Positions 1 to 5,834 of a DNA stretch of 7,084 nucleotides are shown here, piece after piece; position 1 is the first letter of the stretch; each line of letters begins with the position of its first letter. This DNA is from Betaproteobacteria bacterium. Its GTDB lineage: Bacteria; Pseudomonadota; Gammaproteobacteria; Burkholderiales; Burkholderiaceae_C. Location of the stretch: NCBI GenBank assembly GCA_009927195.1, contig RFNL01000409.1, forward strand, positions 1 to 7,084, in the 5' to 3' direction. The notes below the pieces were generated by a model that was given only the letters and a program-made list of their open reading frames with translations, ran no database searches and had not been told where the DNA came from. Both the position numbers and the translations under genes were made by a program.

Positions 1-507
1 ACTTTGAACGATGGTGTGCCGGGCGAAAAATCCATCTCGGTGGCTTGCATGCATTGTTCGGATGCGCCTTGCATGGCGGTTTGCCCGGTGAATTGTTTTT
101 ACAAAACCGACGAAGGCGTGGTCCTGCACGACAAGGATGTGTGCATTGGCTGCGGCTATTGCTCCTATGCCTGTCCTTTTGGCGCGCCGCAGTTTCCTGC
201 GCAAGGGACGTTTGGCGTGCGTGGCAAGATGGACAAATGCACCTTTTGCGCCGGTGGTCCAGAGGCCAATGGCAGCCAGGCTGAATTTGAAAAATATGGC
301 CGCAACCGATTGGCCGAGGGCAAGTTGCCCGCCTGTGCCGAAATGTGTTCGACCAAGGCTTTGCTCGCGGGGGATGGCGATGTGGTCGCTGACATCTTTC
401 GCAACCGTGTGCTCAAGCGCAACAAAGGCGCCGAGGTATGGGGTTGGGGCACAGCTTATGGGTCTGTCAAGGCCGGCCAGCCCGCCAAGGAAGGCGATAA
501 GTCATGA
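1..507 (+). CDS. Formate dehydrogenase beta (Fe-S) subunit, 5'-truncated by window edge
   Basis: Electron-transfer subunit of a respiratory formate dehydrogenase: it carries electrons from the molybdenum/tungsten catalytic alpha subunit through [4Fe-4S] clusters to the membrane cytochrome b subunit. The frame is open to base 1, so the start lies upstream; the TTG at position 4 is internal by homology (it encodes the Leu of a conserved LNDG stretch). Counting that Leu as residue 1, the cluster cysteines are C15/C18/C23/C27, C47/C50/C53/C57 and C79/C82/C111/C115. The first N-terminal CxxCxxC group expected in the family is off-window. RGKMDKCTFC, KYGRNRLAEGKLP and AEMCSTKALLAGDGD are typical of the FDH3-type beta subunit. 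It ends with no hydrophobic C-terminal helix, unlike the anchored E. coli FdnH type. The stop overlaps the next start (ATGA), showing operon organisation. Family assignment is firm; the exact quinone-linked partner set is inferred from neighbours. Confidence 0.95.
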   Translation, partial: TLNDGVPGEKSISVACMHCSDAPCMAVCPVNCFYKTDEGVVLHDKDVCIGCGYCSYACPFGAPQFPAQGTFGVRGKMDKCTFCAGGPEANGSQAEFEKYGRNRLAEGKLPACAEMCSTKALLAGDGDVVADIFRNRVLKRNKGAEVWGWGTAYGSVKAGQPAKEGDKS

Positions 508-737
508 GCAAAACCCCGGTCATCCTGTCTCTGGCATTGGGTCTCGTGCTCAGCGCCTGCATGGAAAAACCCCAAACCTTGGGCACCAAAACCGATGCGC
601 CACCCTTCACGGGCACCGGTAACGCGCCCGCAGCGTTTGTCAACAGCGGTTGGAAGGCTGGCGATAAAACCAGCTGGGAGCAAGCCCTGCGCGCGCGCGC
701 CCAAGCCGGTCAAAACGATCACGCCAAAACCAACTGA
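504..737 (+). CDS. Small lipoprotein of the formate dehydrogenase operon (unknown role)
   Basis: A 77-aa predicted lipoprotein. A basic/hydrophobic signal peptide (residues 1-18) ends in the lipobox L16-S17-A18-C19, so Cys19 should be lipidated after signal peptidase II cleavage. Residue +2 is Met, not Asp, which favours the outer membrane. The mature part is short, hydrophilic and Gly/Ala-rich, with a compact C-terminal segment, GWKAGDKTSWEQALRARAQ, that looks like the conserved core. AAGGAAGG at 487-494 is a strong ribosome binding site 9 nt before the ATG. The start overlaps the beta-subunit stop by 4 nt, so translation is probably coupled. It sits between the beta and gamma genes, which argues for a role in assembly, anchoring or stability of the enzyme. 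No catalytic motif is seen. From memory, similar small proteins occur in Burkholderiales formate dehydrogenase operons; I could not verify this. Confidence 0.85.
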   Translation: MSKTPVILSLALGLVLSACMEKPQTLGTKTDAPPFTGTGNAPAAFVNSGWKAGDKTSWEQALRARAQAGQNDHAKTN

Positions 738-752
738 GCAAAGGTCAATCAC

Positions 753-1853
753 ATGTCACGCACCATGATTTGGGTCATCGCATGGGCCTTGCCTTGGCTG
801 TGCTGCGGCGTGTCCGCGCAAGAAAAATCGGCGGTGGCGGCCGAAGCATCCGCCGACCCGCAATACTTGCAACAAAACAATGCCCAACGGGCCCAGGTGC
901 AGCCTGGCAATAACGCCCCGGTATGGCGACAAGTCGGGCAGGGCGCCACCGGCTACAGCAGCCTGCCCATGAGCCAAGCGCCCGAAGCGGGCAATTTGGT
1001 TCAGCCTTTTGTCCAGTACCCCGGTTCGGGTTTGACCAATGCGGGCGAAGCCTGGCGACAGGTGCGCAACAACTGGATCATTCCTTATGGCGGCTCATTG
1101 CTGTTCATCGTGGTGGGGGCCTTGGCCATTTTTTATTGGCGACGAGGCAGCATGGTTTTGCACGGGCCAACCACGGGCCGCAAGATCGAGCGGTTCACCC
1201 CTTTTGAGCGCAGCGCCCATTGGACCAATGCCATCGCTTTTTGCGTGTTGGCGGTGTCTGGCTTGGTGATGGCTTTTGGCAAGTTCTTGTTGCTGCCCAT
1301 CATGGGCAGCAATTTATTTGGTTGGCTGACCTATGCCTTGAAAAACGCCCACAATTTTGCGGGCCCATTGTTTGCGGTTTCGTTGGTGGTGGTATTTGTG
1401 ACCTTTGTCAAAGACAATCTGCCCAGCCAGGGTGATCTCACCTGGCTGCTCAAAGGCGGTGGCATGTTTGGTGGCGCTGAAGTGCCCTCTCACCGTTTCA
1501 ATGCTGGCGAGAAACTGCTGTTTTGGGGTGGTGTTTTTGGTCTCGGAGCGGTCGTCGTGGTTTCTGGTTTGTTTTTGGACAAATTGCTGCCCAGCTTTGT
1601 CTATACCCGTGGCGAAATGCAAATCGCCCACATGGTGCATGCCGCTGCGACTGTGCTCATGATGGCCATGTTCATGGGGCATATTTACATGGGCACCATT
1701 GGCATGGAGGGGGCCTACGATGCGATGCGGACTGGATATGTGGACGAAACCTGGGCCAAAGAGCACCATGGTTTGTGGCTTGACGACATACAAGCCGGAA
1801 AAATCCCTGCACACCGCAGCCCTGTGCCCAACTCAGGGCCCATCCAAGTTTGA
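753..1853 (+). CDS. Formate dehydrogenase gamma subunit, cytochrome b556 membrane protein
   Basis: Membrane anchor and dihaem cytochrome b of the formate dehydrogenase; it accepts electrons from the beta subunit and reduces quinone. At 366 aa it is much longer than E. coli FdnI (about 217 aa). The extra length is an N-terminal signal peptide (residues 1-22, cleavage near VSA-Q) and about 85 residues of periplasmic, Gln/Asn/Gly-rich sequence before the first membrane helix. Membrane segments lie near 112-129, 157-177, 198-219, 256-278 and 292-315. Likely haem-ligand histidines are H156 (in ERSAHW), H200 (KNAHNF), H296 and H310. The last pair has the same 14-residue spacing as His155/His169 of FdnI. 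The cytoplasmic motif RKIERFTPFERSAHW and the C-terminal GYVDETWAKEHH are characteristic of the family. AAAGG at 740-744 is the ribosome binding site, 8 nt before the ATG. The lipoprotein gene ends 15 nt upstream. Confidence 0.94.
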   Translation: MSRTMIWVIAWALPWLCCGVSAQEKSAVAAEASADPQYLQQNNAQRAQVQPGNNAPVWRQVGQGATGYSSLPMSQAPEAGNLVQPFVQYPGSGLTNAGEAWRQVRNNWIIPYGGSLLFIVVGALAIFYWRRGSMVLHGPTTGRKIERFTPFERSAHWTNAIAFCVLAVSGLVMAFGKFLLLPIMGSNLFGWLTYALKNAHNFAGPLFAVSLVVVFVTFVKDNLPSQGDLTWLLKGGGMFGGAEVPSHRFNAGEKLLFWGGVFGLGAVVVVSGLFLDKLLPSFVYTRGEMQIAHMVHAAATVLMMAMFMGHIYMGTIGMEGAYDAMRTGYVDETWAKEHHGLWLDDIQAGKIPAHRSPVPNSGPIQV

Positions 1854-1866
1854 ATCGGAGACAGCC

Positions 1867-2193
1867 ATGCACAAAACAGTCGCTTGCTTTCTGGTCGGTT
1901 TGATGGCCGCATCCGCTGGGGCCAAGCTGCCCGCACCCACTGATGAGGCCAAGGCCAAAGCCGCTGAGGCCGCTGCCAAGACCGCCCACGCGGGCAAGGT
2001 GGATGGCTATTTGCTGTGCAAATCGCAAGACAAGGTCGCAGCCCATGTGCAGCGCACCAACAAAGCCAAAGCAGGCAAGCCGGTGGCCACCCCCGCATGT
2101 GCTGATCCTGGCAAGTTTGAATACAACCCCAAGCCACCGACTGCGGCGGCCACAGCCAGCCCGACAGCATCAGCGCCGGCCAAAAAATCCTGA
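1867..2193 (+). CDS. Secreted Ala/Lys-rich hypothetical protein at end of formate dehydrogenase operon
   Basis: A 108-aa protein not assigned to a functional family. The frame is open further upstream, but ATG 1867 is the right start: GGAG at 1857-1860 lies 6 nt before it, and a clear signal peptide follows (basic start, hydrophobic core 5-13, likely signal peptidase I cut after AGA at residue 19). The mature protein begins KLPAPTDEAKAKAAEAAAKTA, a probable charged helix. A middle part has two cysteines (C51 in YLLCKSQDKVAAH, C78 in ATPACADPGKF) that could form a periplasmic disulfide. The tail (88-108) is Pro/Ala/Thr/Ser-rich, low complexity and ends in KKS. It begins 13 nt after the gamma-subunit stop and is followed by the operon terminator, so it is cotranscribed with formate dehydrogenase. 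I recall similar short exported proteins in Burkholderiales, not always beside this operon, so a functional link is only inferred. Confidence 0.8.
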   Translation: MHKTVACFLVGLMAASAGAKLPAPTDEAKAKAAEAAAKTAHAGKVDGYLLCKSQDKVAAHVQRTNKAKAGKPVATPACADPGKFEYNPKPPTAAATASPTASAPAKKS

Positions 2194-2213
2194 GTTTTCT
2201 GGGCTCCGCACAG

Positions 2214-2251
2214 AATCAAAAGGGCCCATCAGACGATGGGCTTTTTTGATT
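2214..2251 (+). terminator. Strong intrinsic terminator of the formate dehydrogenase operon
   Basis: An inverted repeat starts 20 nt after the last stop. Arms 2214-2230 and 2235-2251 pair over 17 positions (two G-T wobbles) around a 4-base loop AGAC. The GC-rich core GCCCATC/GATGGGC is followed by six T (2242-2247). The A run at 2218-2221 pairs with part of the T tract, so it could also act on the other strand, although no minus-strand gene ends here. Confidence 0.9.
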
Positions 2252-2328
2252 TTTGACAGTAACATGACTTCCCTGTGTGGGCCATCCGCTTTAAAGCCAT
2301 TTTGAGACTCCAAAATTTTTCCAGTTGT

Positions 2329-2333
2329 AAGGA
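2329..2333 (+). promoter_or_regulatory. Ribosome binding site fixing the start of the globin-like gene
   Basis: AAGGA with 6 nt to ATG 2340. It decides for the ATG over the in-frame TTG at 2334, which would leave only one base after this site. Confidence 0.7.
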
Positions 2334-2339
2334 TTGTGC

Positions 2340-3146
2340 ATGTTGCAGCTTTTGAACCAGTATGGGGGCATATCATTCCTCAAAAAGGTGCTCACGGCTT
2401 GGCATGAGGCCGTGGTGGAAGAGAGGGATATCCGCCACTATTTCATCAATGTCACCCCCGACATTCTGATGAAAGATCAGATCAATTACATGTCTTTCAT
2501 CATGCGACAACCCGACCGGGTGTACCGGGAGTCACCTTTTCAGTCTGCCCCCTTGGACGTGCAGGTCAGTGCCAGCGTGTTCGATGAAGTCATGATCGTG
2601 CTGCGCAAAGTGTTGACCGAGATGGGCGTGCACCGAGACCTTGTGCCGCGCATTTCCACCCATATTATTGAAATTGTCGAAGAGTCCAGGGCACAGGCCG
2701 AGGATATCGCCATCACCACCTGGAAACCGGTGGATATCACGCCCGACAACCTCTTGCGTTTCTACAACAAGCAGCGTGGTGATGCGCGCTTGGAGGCCAA
2801 TAACGATATTTATGCCACACGAGGTTACGCCTATCCGTTTTGGACCCGCATCTTGCGCGAGACCCAGCAACTGATGTTTTTCGCCTCTGCCGATCTCCAG
2901 GAGTGGAGCCATATGGATGAATTGAAAAAAGTGGTGGCCCAGGCCAATGAAAAAGTGCCCACACTGAAATTCGAAGCAGTGGTGGCAACGCCTTTGCCGC
3001 AATTCACAAGCCAATATACGGTGCCTTATCAAAATGGGGTCCCAACCCGTTTGTTTTTGCGCGCCGCCCGCCAATTCGCCACTTTTTTTGAAAATGGCAT
3101 GGCTGTGGATAAAAAGCGCGAGGTTTTGCGCAGCGCATTGTCTTGA
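2340..3146 (+). CDS. Truncated-haemoglobin-like domain protein with unknown C-terminal domain
   Basis: A 268-aa probably cytoplasmic protein (no signal peptide or membrane segment). ATG 2340 is chosen because AAGGA (2329-2333) lies 6 nt upstream. Residues 1-117 follow the group 1 truncated haemoglobin pattern: an N-terminal QYGGISFLKKVL, then a HYFINVTPDILMKDQINYM block with Gln47 at the usual distal Gln position, then a C-terminal FDEVMIVLRKVLTEMGV helix. Aligning by eye from Tyr62 to Phe81 against mycobacterial trHbN puts the proximal haem His at Pro71, and the B10 Tyr position falls at His22. Haem binding is therefore doubtful and any role may be as sensor, scaffold or haem-independent regulator. 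Residues about 120-268 (VDITPDNLLRFYNKQRGDAR, then aromatic-rich RGYAYPFWTRIL) match nothing I recognise. The gene starts 146 nt after the previous stop, beyond the terminator, so it has its own promoter, and it overlaps the next gene. Globin fold: moderately sure; function: unknown. Confidence 0.72.
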   Translation: MLQLLNQYGGISFLKKVLTAWHEAVVEERDIRHYFINVTPDILMKDQINYMSFIMRQPDRVYRESPFQSAPLDVQVSASVFDEVMIVLRKVLTEMGVHRDLVPRISTHIIEIVEESRAQAEDIAITTWKPVDITPDNLLRFYNKQRGDARLEANNDIYATRGYAYPFWTRILRETQQLMFFASADLQEWSHMDELKKVVAQANEKVPTLKFEAVVATPLPQFTSQYTVPYQNGVPTRLFLRAARQFATFFENGMAVDKKREVLRSALS

Positions 3147-4060
3147 GCAACGTGCCCCGATTCGCTGCCAATCTGTCCTTTCTCTATGCGGAGTTGCCGT
3201 TTTTAAAGCGCTTTGAGGCCGCAAGCCAAGACGGATTTGAAGCGGTGGAGTACATGTCCCCCTACGAATGGGAGGCCAGCGATTTGGCTGGGTTGTTACG
3301 TACCCACGGCTTGCAACAGGTCTTGTTCAACACCCCCGCTGGTGGCATGGACCGCGCTGACATGGCCCGCGCCTGGGAAGCAGGCGAGCGTGGCCGCGCT
3401 TGCCAGCCCGGGCAGGAAACCGAGTTTCGGTGTGGCATTGAGATGGCCTTGGGCTATGCCCAGCGCTTGGCTTGCCCGCGCATCCACGTCTTGGCGGGTT
3501 TGGTGCCAACGGCTTACCGCACCCTTGCCAGCAGCCATGAGGCACTTGATACCCATGGGCCCTTGGCGCGGGTCAACGGCCCTTTGCGCGATACCTTCAT
3601 GGTCAACCTGCGCTGGGCAGCGCGGCGTGCCGCCCAACAAGGCTGCGAGGTGTTGATCGAGCCCATCAACACGCGCGACATTCCCCATTACTTTCTCAAC
3701 CGCCAGGCCGATGCCCATGCCATCGTGCGTGAGGTGGGTGAGCCCAATTTGAAAGTGCAAATGGACCTCTACCACTGCCAAGTGGTGGAGGGCGATGTGG
3801 CGACCAAGATCCGCGCCTATTTGCCCAACGGGCAGGTTGGGCATTTTCAAATTGCCAGCGCGCCCCAGCGCCAAGAGCCGGATGCGGGTGAGCAAAACCA
3901 TGACTATTTACTGGACGTGATCGACGAGGTTTCGCGCGCTTGTGGTTGGCAGGGTTGGGTGGGTTGCGAATACCGTCCCGCCCTGGGGGAGCAGCCTGGC
4001 GCGACCCATGCGGGCTTGGCCTGGCTCAGGCGTTGGCGCGCCCAACACCCCGCATCCTAA
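3143..4060 (+). CDS. Hydroxypyruvate isomerase-like sugar isomerase (xylose isomerase-like TIM barrel)
   Basis: A 305-aa enzyme of the Hyi/OtnI family, which interconverts hydroxypyruvate with tartronate semialdehyde, or acts on 2-oxo-tetronates, in the cytoplasm. The N-terminus RFAANLSFLY, then GFEAVEYMSPYEW, NTPAG, AGERGRAC, LIEPINTRDIP, MDLYHCQ, GHFQIASAP and WVGCEYRP align with E. coli Hyi/YgbM. The four expected metal ligands are present: E173, D208, Q236 and E276. It is about 45 residues longer than E. coli Hyi (258 aa), mainly through additions near residues 67-78 and 121-150. The proposed start is TTG 3143, overlapping the upstream stop (TTGA). GTG 3152, three codons on, fits the family N-terminus equally well. 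Neither has a strong ribosome binding site, so coupling to the upstream gene is likely. Other glyoxylate or hydroxypyruvate genes are not in view, so the substrate is unproven. Confidence 0.88.
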   Translation: MSNVPRFAANLSFLYAELPFLKRFEAASQDGFEAVEYMSPYEWEASDLAGLLRTHGLQQVLFNTPAGGMDRADMARAWEAGERGRACQPGQETEFRCGIEMALGYAQRLACPRIHVLAGLVPTAYRTLASSHEALDTHGPLARVNGPLRDTFMVNLRWAARRAAQQGCEVLIEPINTRDIPHYFLNRQADAHAIVREVGEPNLKVQMDLYHCQVVEGDVATKIRAYLPNGQVGHFQIASAPQRQEPDAGEQNHDYLLDVIDEVSRACGWQGWVGCEYRPALGEQPGATHAGLAWLRRWRAQHPAS

Positions 4061-4069
4061 TGCCCCACA

Positions 4070-4489
4070 TCACCCCAAGGGCGAGCCGTCCAAGCGGCGC
4101 ACGGGCGGCCCTTTGAGCTCCAACTGGTTACCATCCAAGTCGCGCAAGTAAAGCGAAGGACCGTGTCCATCGGCCCCATAGCGCTCACGGCTGGCCTCTG
4201 CCTCGATGCCCAGGCTGCGCAGGTGGGCGGCGATGGCGGCTTCATCAAAGGGTTCGATGCGAAAACAGTAATGCGCCATGTTGGGGTGTGCCGCGTCAGG
4301 GTGACCGGGCACCAAATCGAGCAAGCTATCCCCGGTGCGCAATTGCACCAGCACCGGTTGATCCAGGCGCCGCTCGACCTGCGCGCCCAACAGCCGGGTA
4401 TAAAAATCTTCGGCGCGTGGCAAGTCACTCACGGCCAGCACCACATGGTCCAGCCGCAAAATTTCAAAGGGAGGGCGTTGAGTGGTCAT
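4070..4489 (-). CDS. VOC superfamily (glyoxalase/bleomycin-resistance-fold) protein
   Basis: A 139-aa single-unit vicinal oxygen chelate protein. Two beta-alpha-beta-beta-beta modules are visible: residues 10-60 (LRLDHVVLAVSDLPRAEDFY then LLDLV) and 71-127 (MAHYCFRIEPFD then SLYLRDLDGNQLELKG). Candidate metal ligands are H15 at the start of module 1, H73 at the start of module 2, and E124 in the closing LELKG strand, the standard VOC pattern. The family covers lyases, extradiol dioxygenases, epimerases and antibiotic-binding proteins; the sequence alone does not say which. GGAG (4495-4498 on the complementary strand) lies 5 nt before the ATG. It starts 24 nt after the stop of the MFS gene on the same strand, so the two are probably cotranscribed. 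Its 3' end faces the isomerase gene with 9 nt between stops. Confidence 0.9.
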   Translation of the reverse strand: MTTQRPPFEILRLDHVVLAVSDLPRAEDFYTRLLGAQVERRLDQPVLVQLRTGDSLLDLVPGHPDAAHPNMAHYCFRIEPFDEAAIAAHLRSLGIEAEASRERYGADGHGPSLYLRDLDGNQLELKGPPVRRLDGSPLG

Positions 4490-4513
4490 GGGTTCTCCAA
4501 TGCGCAGGAGCCG

Positions 4514-5755
4514 CTAAACGGGATGCAGCCGCTGGCCCGATTGCAGGCGCAGCAACAGCACCCACACAATCAAACCATTGAGCAGGTTCCAGGCCGCGCC
4601 GTTGATGAAAGCCGCATGGTAGGAACCGCTCAGATCGTACACCTTGCCCGACATCCAGCCCCCCAAGGCCATGCCAAGCATGGTGGCCATGATCACCGCG
4701 CCCACCCGTTGACCGGCCTGAGCCGGGGGAAAGTATTCGCGCACGATGATGGCGTAGGACGGCACGATGCCGCCTTGGAACAGGCCAAACAGGGCCGAGA
4801 TGACATACAGCGAGACCAGTCCATCAAAGGGTAAAAAAAGCAGCAGGGCAATGCCTTGCAGGATCGAACCCAGCATGAGTGTGCGCAAGCCACCCATGCG
4901 GTCGCAAATCGCCCCCGAGACCAAACGGCTGGCTATCCCACAGGCGAGCATGAGTGAGAGCATCTCGGCACCGCGTGCGGCCCCAAAACCCAAATCGGTG
5001 CAATAGGCCACGATGTGCACCTGGGGCATGGCCATGGCCACGCAACAGGCCAAGCCCGCCACACACAGCCAGGCTTGGGCCGTGCCCACATCCAGGCCAA
5101 AGGGTCTGTCCGAACTCAGATCGGGTCCGTGTGCGGTGCTGCCCGAGGGGCCCAGCAAGGGCGGGCGTTGGCGCATGCCAAAGGCCAGTACCGCCATGCC
5201 CAGTCCACAGACCAGGCCCAAAGCGATGTATGCGCTGCGCCAGCCCCATTGCTGGACGCCCCATTGGGTCAGTGTGGGCCAAATGCTGCCCGCCAGGTAA
5301 TTGCCGCTGGCACACACCGCCACCGCCACCCCGCGGCGTTTGTCCCACCACAACGAGGTATCGGCCAGCAAGGGGGCGAAGGTGGTCGAACTGCCCAGCA
5401 ATCCCAGCAACACGCCGTGCGCTGCGATGAACAACCAAATATGGGGCGCCAATCCAGCGGCCGTAAAACCCAACACGATGCCCAGCGAGCCCAGCCACAG
5501 CACCTTTTGAATCCCGATGCGGTCGGCCCAGCGGCCCATCACCATGCCACCCAAACCAAAACACACCATCATCACCGTGTAGGGCAATGAAGCCTCGGCG
5601 CGGCCCACGCCAAATTCGGCTTGCACCGCAGGTAATACCACCGCCACCACATACATGGGGCTGCACCCCAGGGTCATGATGGCCAAGGTCATCAGCAAGC
5701 GGTGGACCGCATGGCGCGAATCAATCCATGTAGCGGGAGCGTGGGTGTGAGACAT
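4514..5755 (-). CDS. MFS transporter (12 helices), substrate unknown
   Basis: A 413-aa inner-membrane secondary transporter of the major facilitator superfamily. Starting at MSHTHAPATW, about 12 hydrophobic helices can be counted. The MFS motif A appears between helices 2 and 3 as GRWADRIGIQKVLW (about residues 74-87). A degenerate copy (SGAICDRMGGLRTLM) sits at the equivalent position of the second half, after a hydrophilic central loop (PLLGPSGSTAHGPDLSSDRP). The general layout recalls monocarboxylate/organic-anion porters, but this does not fix the substrate. The frame is open to 5947, yet residues before the proposed ATG look non-coding. ATG 5755 and ATG 5770 are both possible and neither has a clear Shine-Dalgarno. 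It is first in a two-gene unit with the VOC gene and divergent from the phosphoesterase gene. It does not resemble the second MFS gene at 6664 beyond the superfamily. Confidence 0.9.
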   Translation of the reverse strand: MSHTHAPATWIDSRHAVHRLLMTLAIMTLGCSPMYVVAVVLPAVQAEFGVGRAEASLPYTVMMVCFGLGGMVMGRWADRIGIQKVLWLGSLGIVLGFTAAGLAPHIWLFIAAHGVLLGLLGSSTTFAPLLADTSLWWDKRRGVAVAVCASGNYLAGSIWPTLTQWGVQQWGWRSAYIALGLVCGLGMAVLAFGMRQRPPLLGPSGSTAHGPDLSSDRPFGLDVGTAQAWLCVAGLACCVAMAMPQVHIVAYCTDLGFGAARGAEMLSLMLACGIASRLVSGAICDRMGGLRTLMLGSILQGIALLLFLPFDGLVSLYVISALFGLFQGGIVPSYAIIVREYFPPAQAGQRVGAVIMATMLGMALGGWMSGKVYDLSGSYHAAFINGAAWNLLNGLIVWVLLLRLQSGQRLHPV

Positions 5756-5834
5756 GCAAAAGGGTAGCATGGCAATGGGCAGTGACCATGGGTATTGCCC
5801 CGGGGAGTTACCGCTGAATAAGGAAAATCCAGTC
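5756..5834. promoter_or_regulatory. Divergent intergenic region with an inverted repeat
   Basis: The 79 bases between the divergent MFS and phosphoesterase starts must carry both promoters. A perfect 6-bp inverted repeat GGCAAT (5771-5776) / ATTGCC (5794-5799) has arm centres 23 bp apart, about two helical turns, which would suit a dimeric regulator. No convincing -35/-10 pair was found. AAGGA (5820-5824) is the likely ribosome binding site of the plus-strand gene. If the MFS gene starts at ATG 5770, its first codon abuts one arm. Confidence 0.35.

Noticed and set aside
1699..1866. Possible 164-residue version of the secreted protein starting at ATG 1699
   Set aside because: The first 56 codons overlap the gamma subunit in another frame and would bury the signal peptide; GGAG and the signal sequence both point to ATG 1867.
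2253..2258. Perfect TTGACA, a candidate -35 box upstream of the globin-like gene
   Set aside because: No acceptable -10 lies 16-18 bp downstream; the nearest A/T-rich hexamer (TTTAAA at 2290) is 31 bp away. It also abuts the terminator's T-rich arm.
3296..3901. Minus-strand open frame of 201 codons opposite the isomerase
   Set aside because: The plus strand encodes all four expected isomerase metal ligands; the opposite frame has no recognisable domain or start signal.
4163..4834. Long plus-strand open frame of 223 codons
   Set aside because: It lies opposite the VOC gene and the MFS 3' end, both well supported by motifs; its translation is low-complexity Gln/His-rich with no domain.
4824..5666. 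Minus-strand open frame of 280 codons inside the MFS gene
   Set aside because: Same strand, shifted frame; the translation is Gly/His/Arg-rich and lacks the hydrophobic pattern, while the MFS frame shows clear helices and motif A.
5754..5834. N-terminal extension of the phosphoesterase from ATG 5754
   Set aside because: The extra residues lie in intergenic sequence overlapping the divergent MFS start, whereas MRLLVLSDLH at 5835 is the usual family start with a ribosome binding site.
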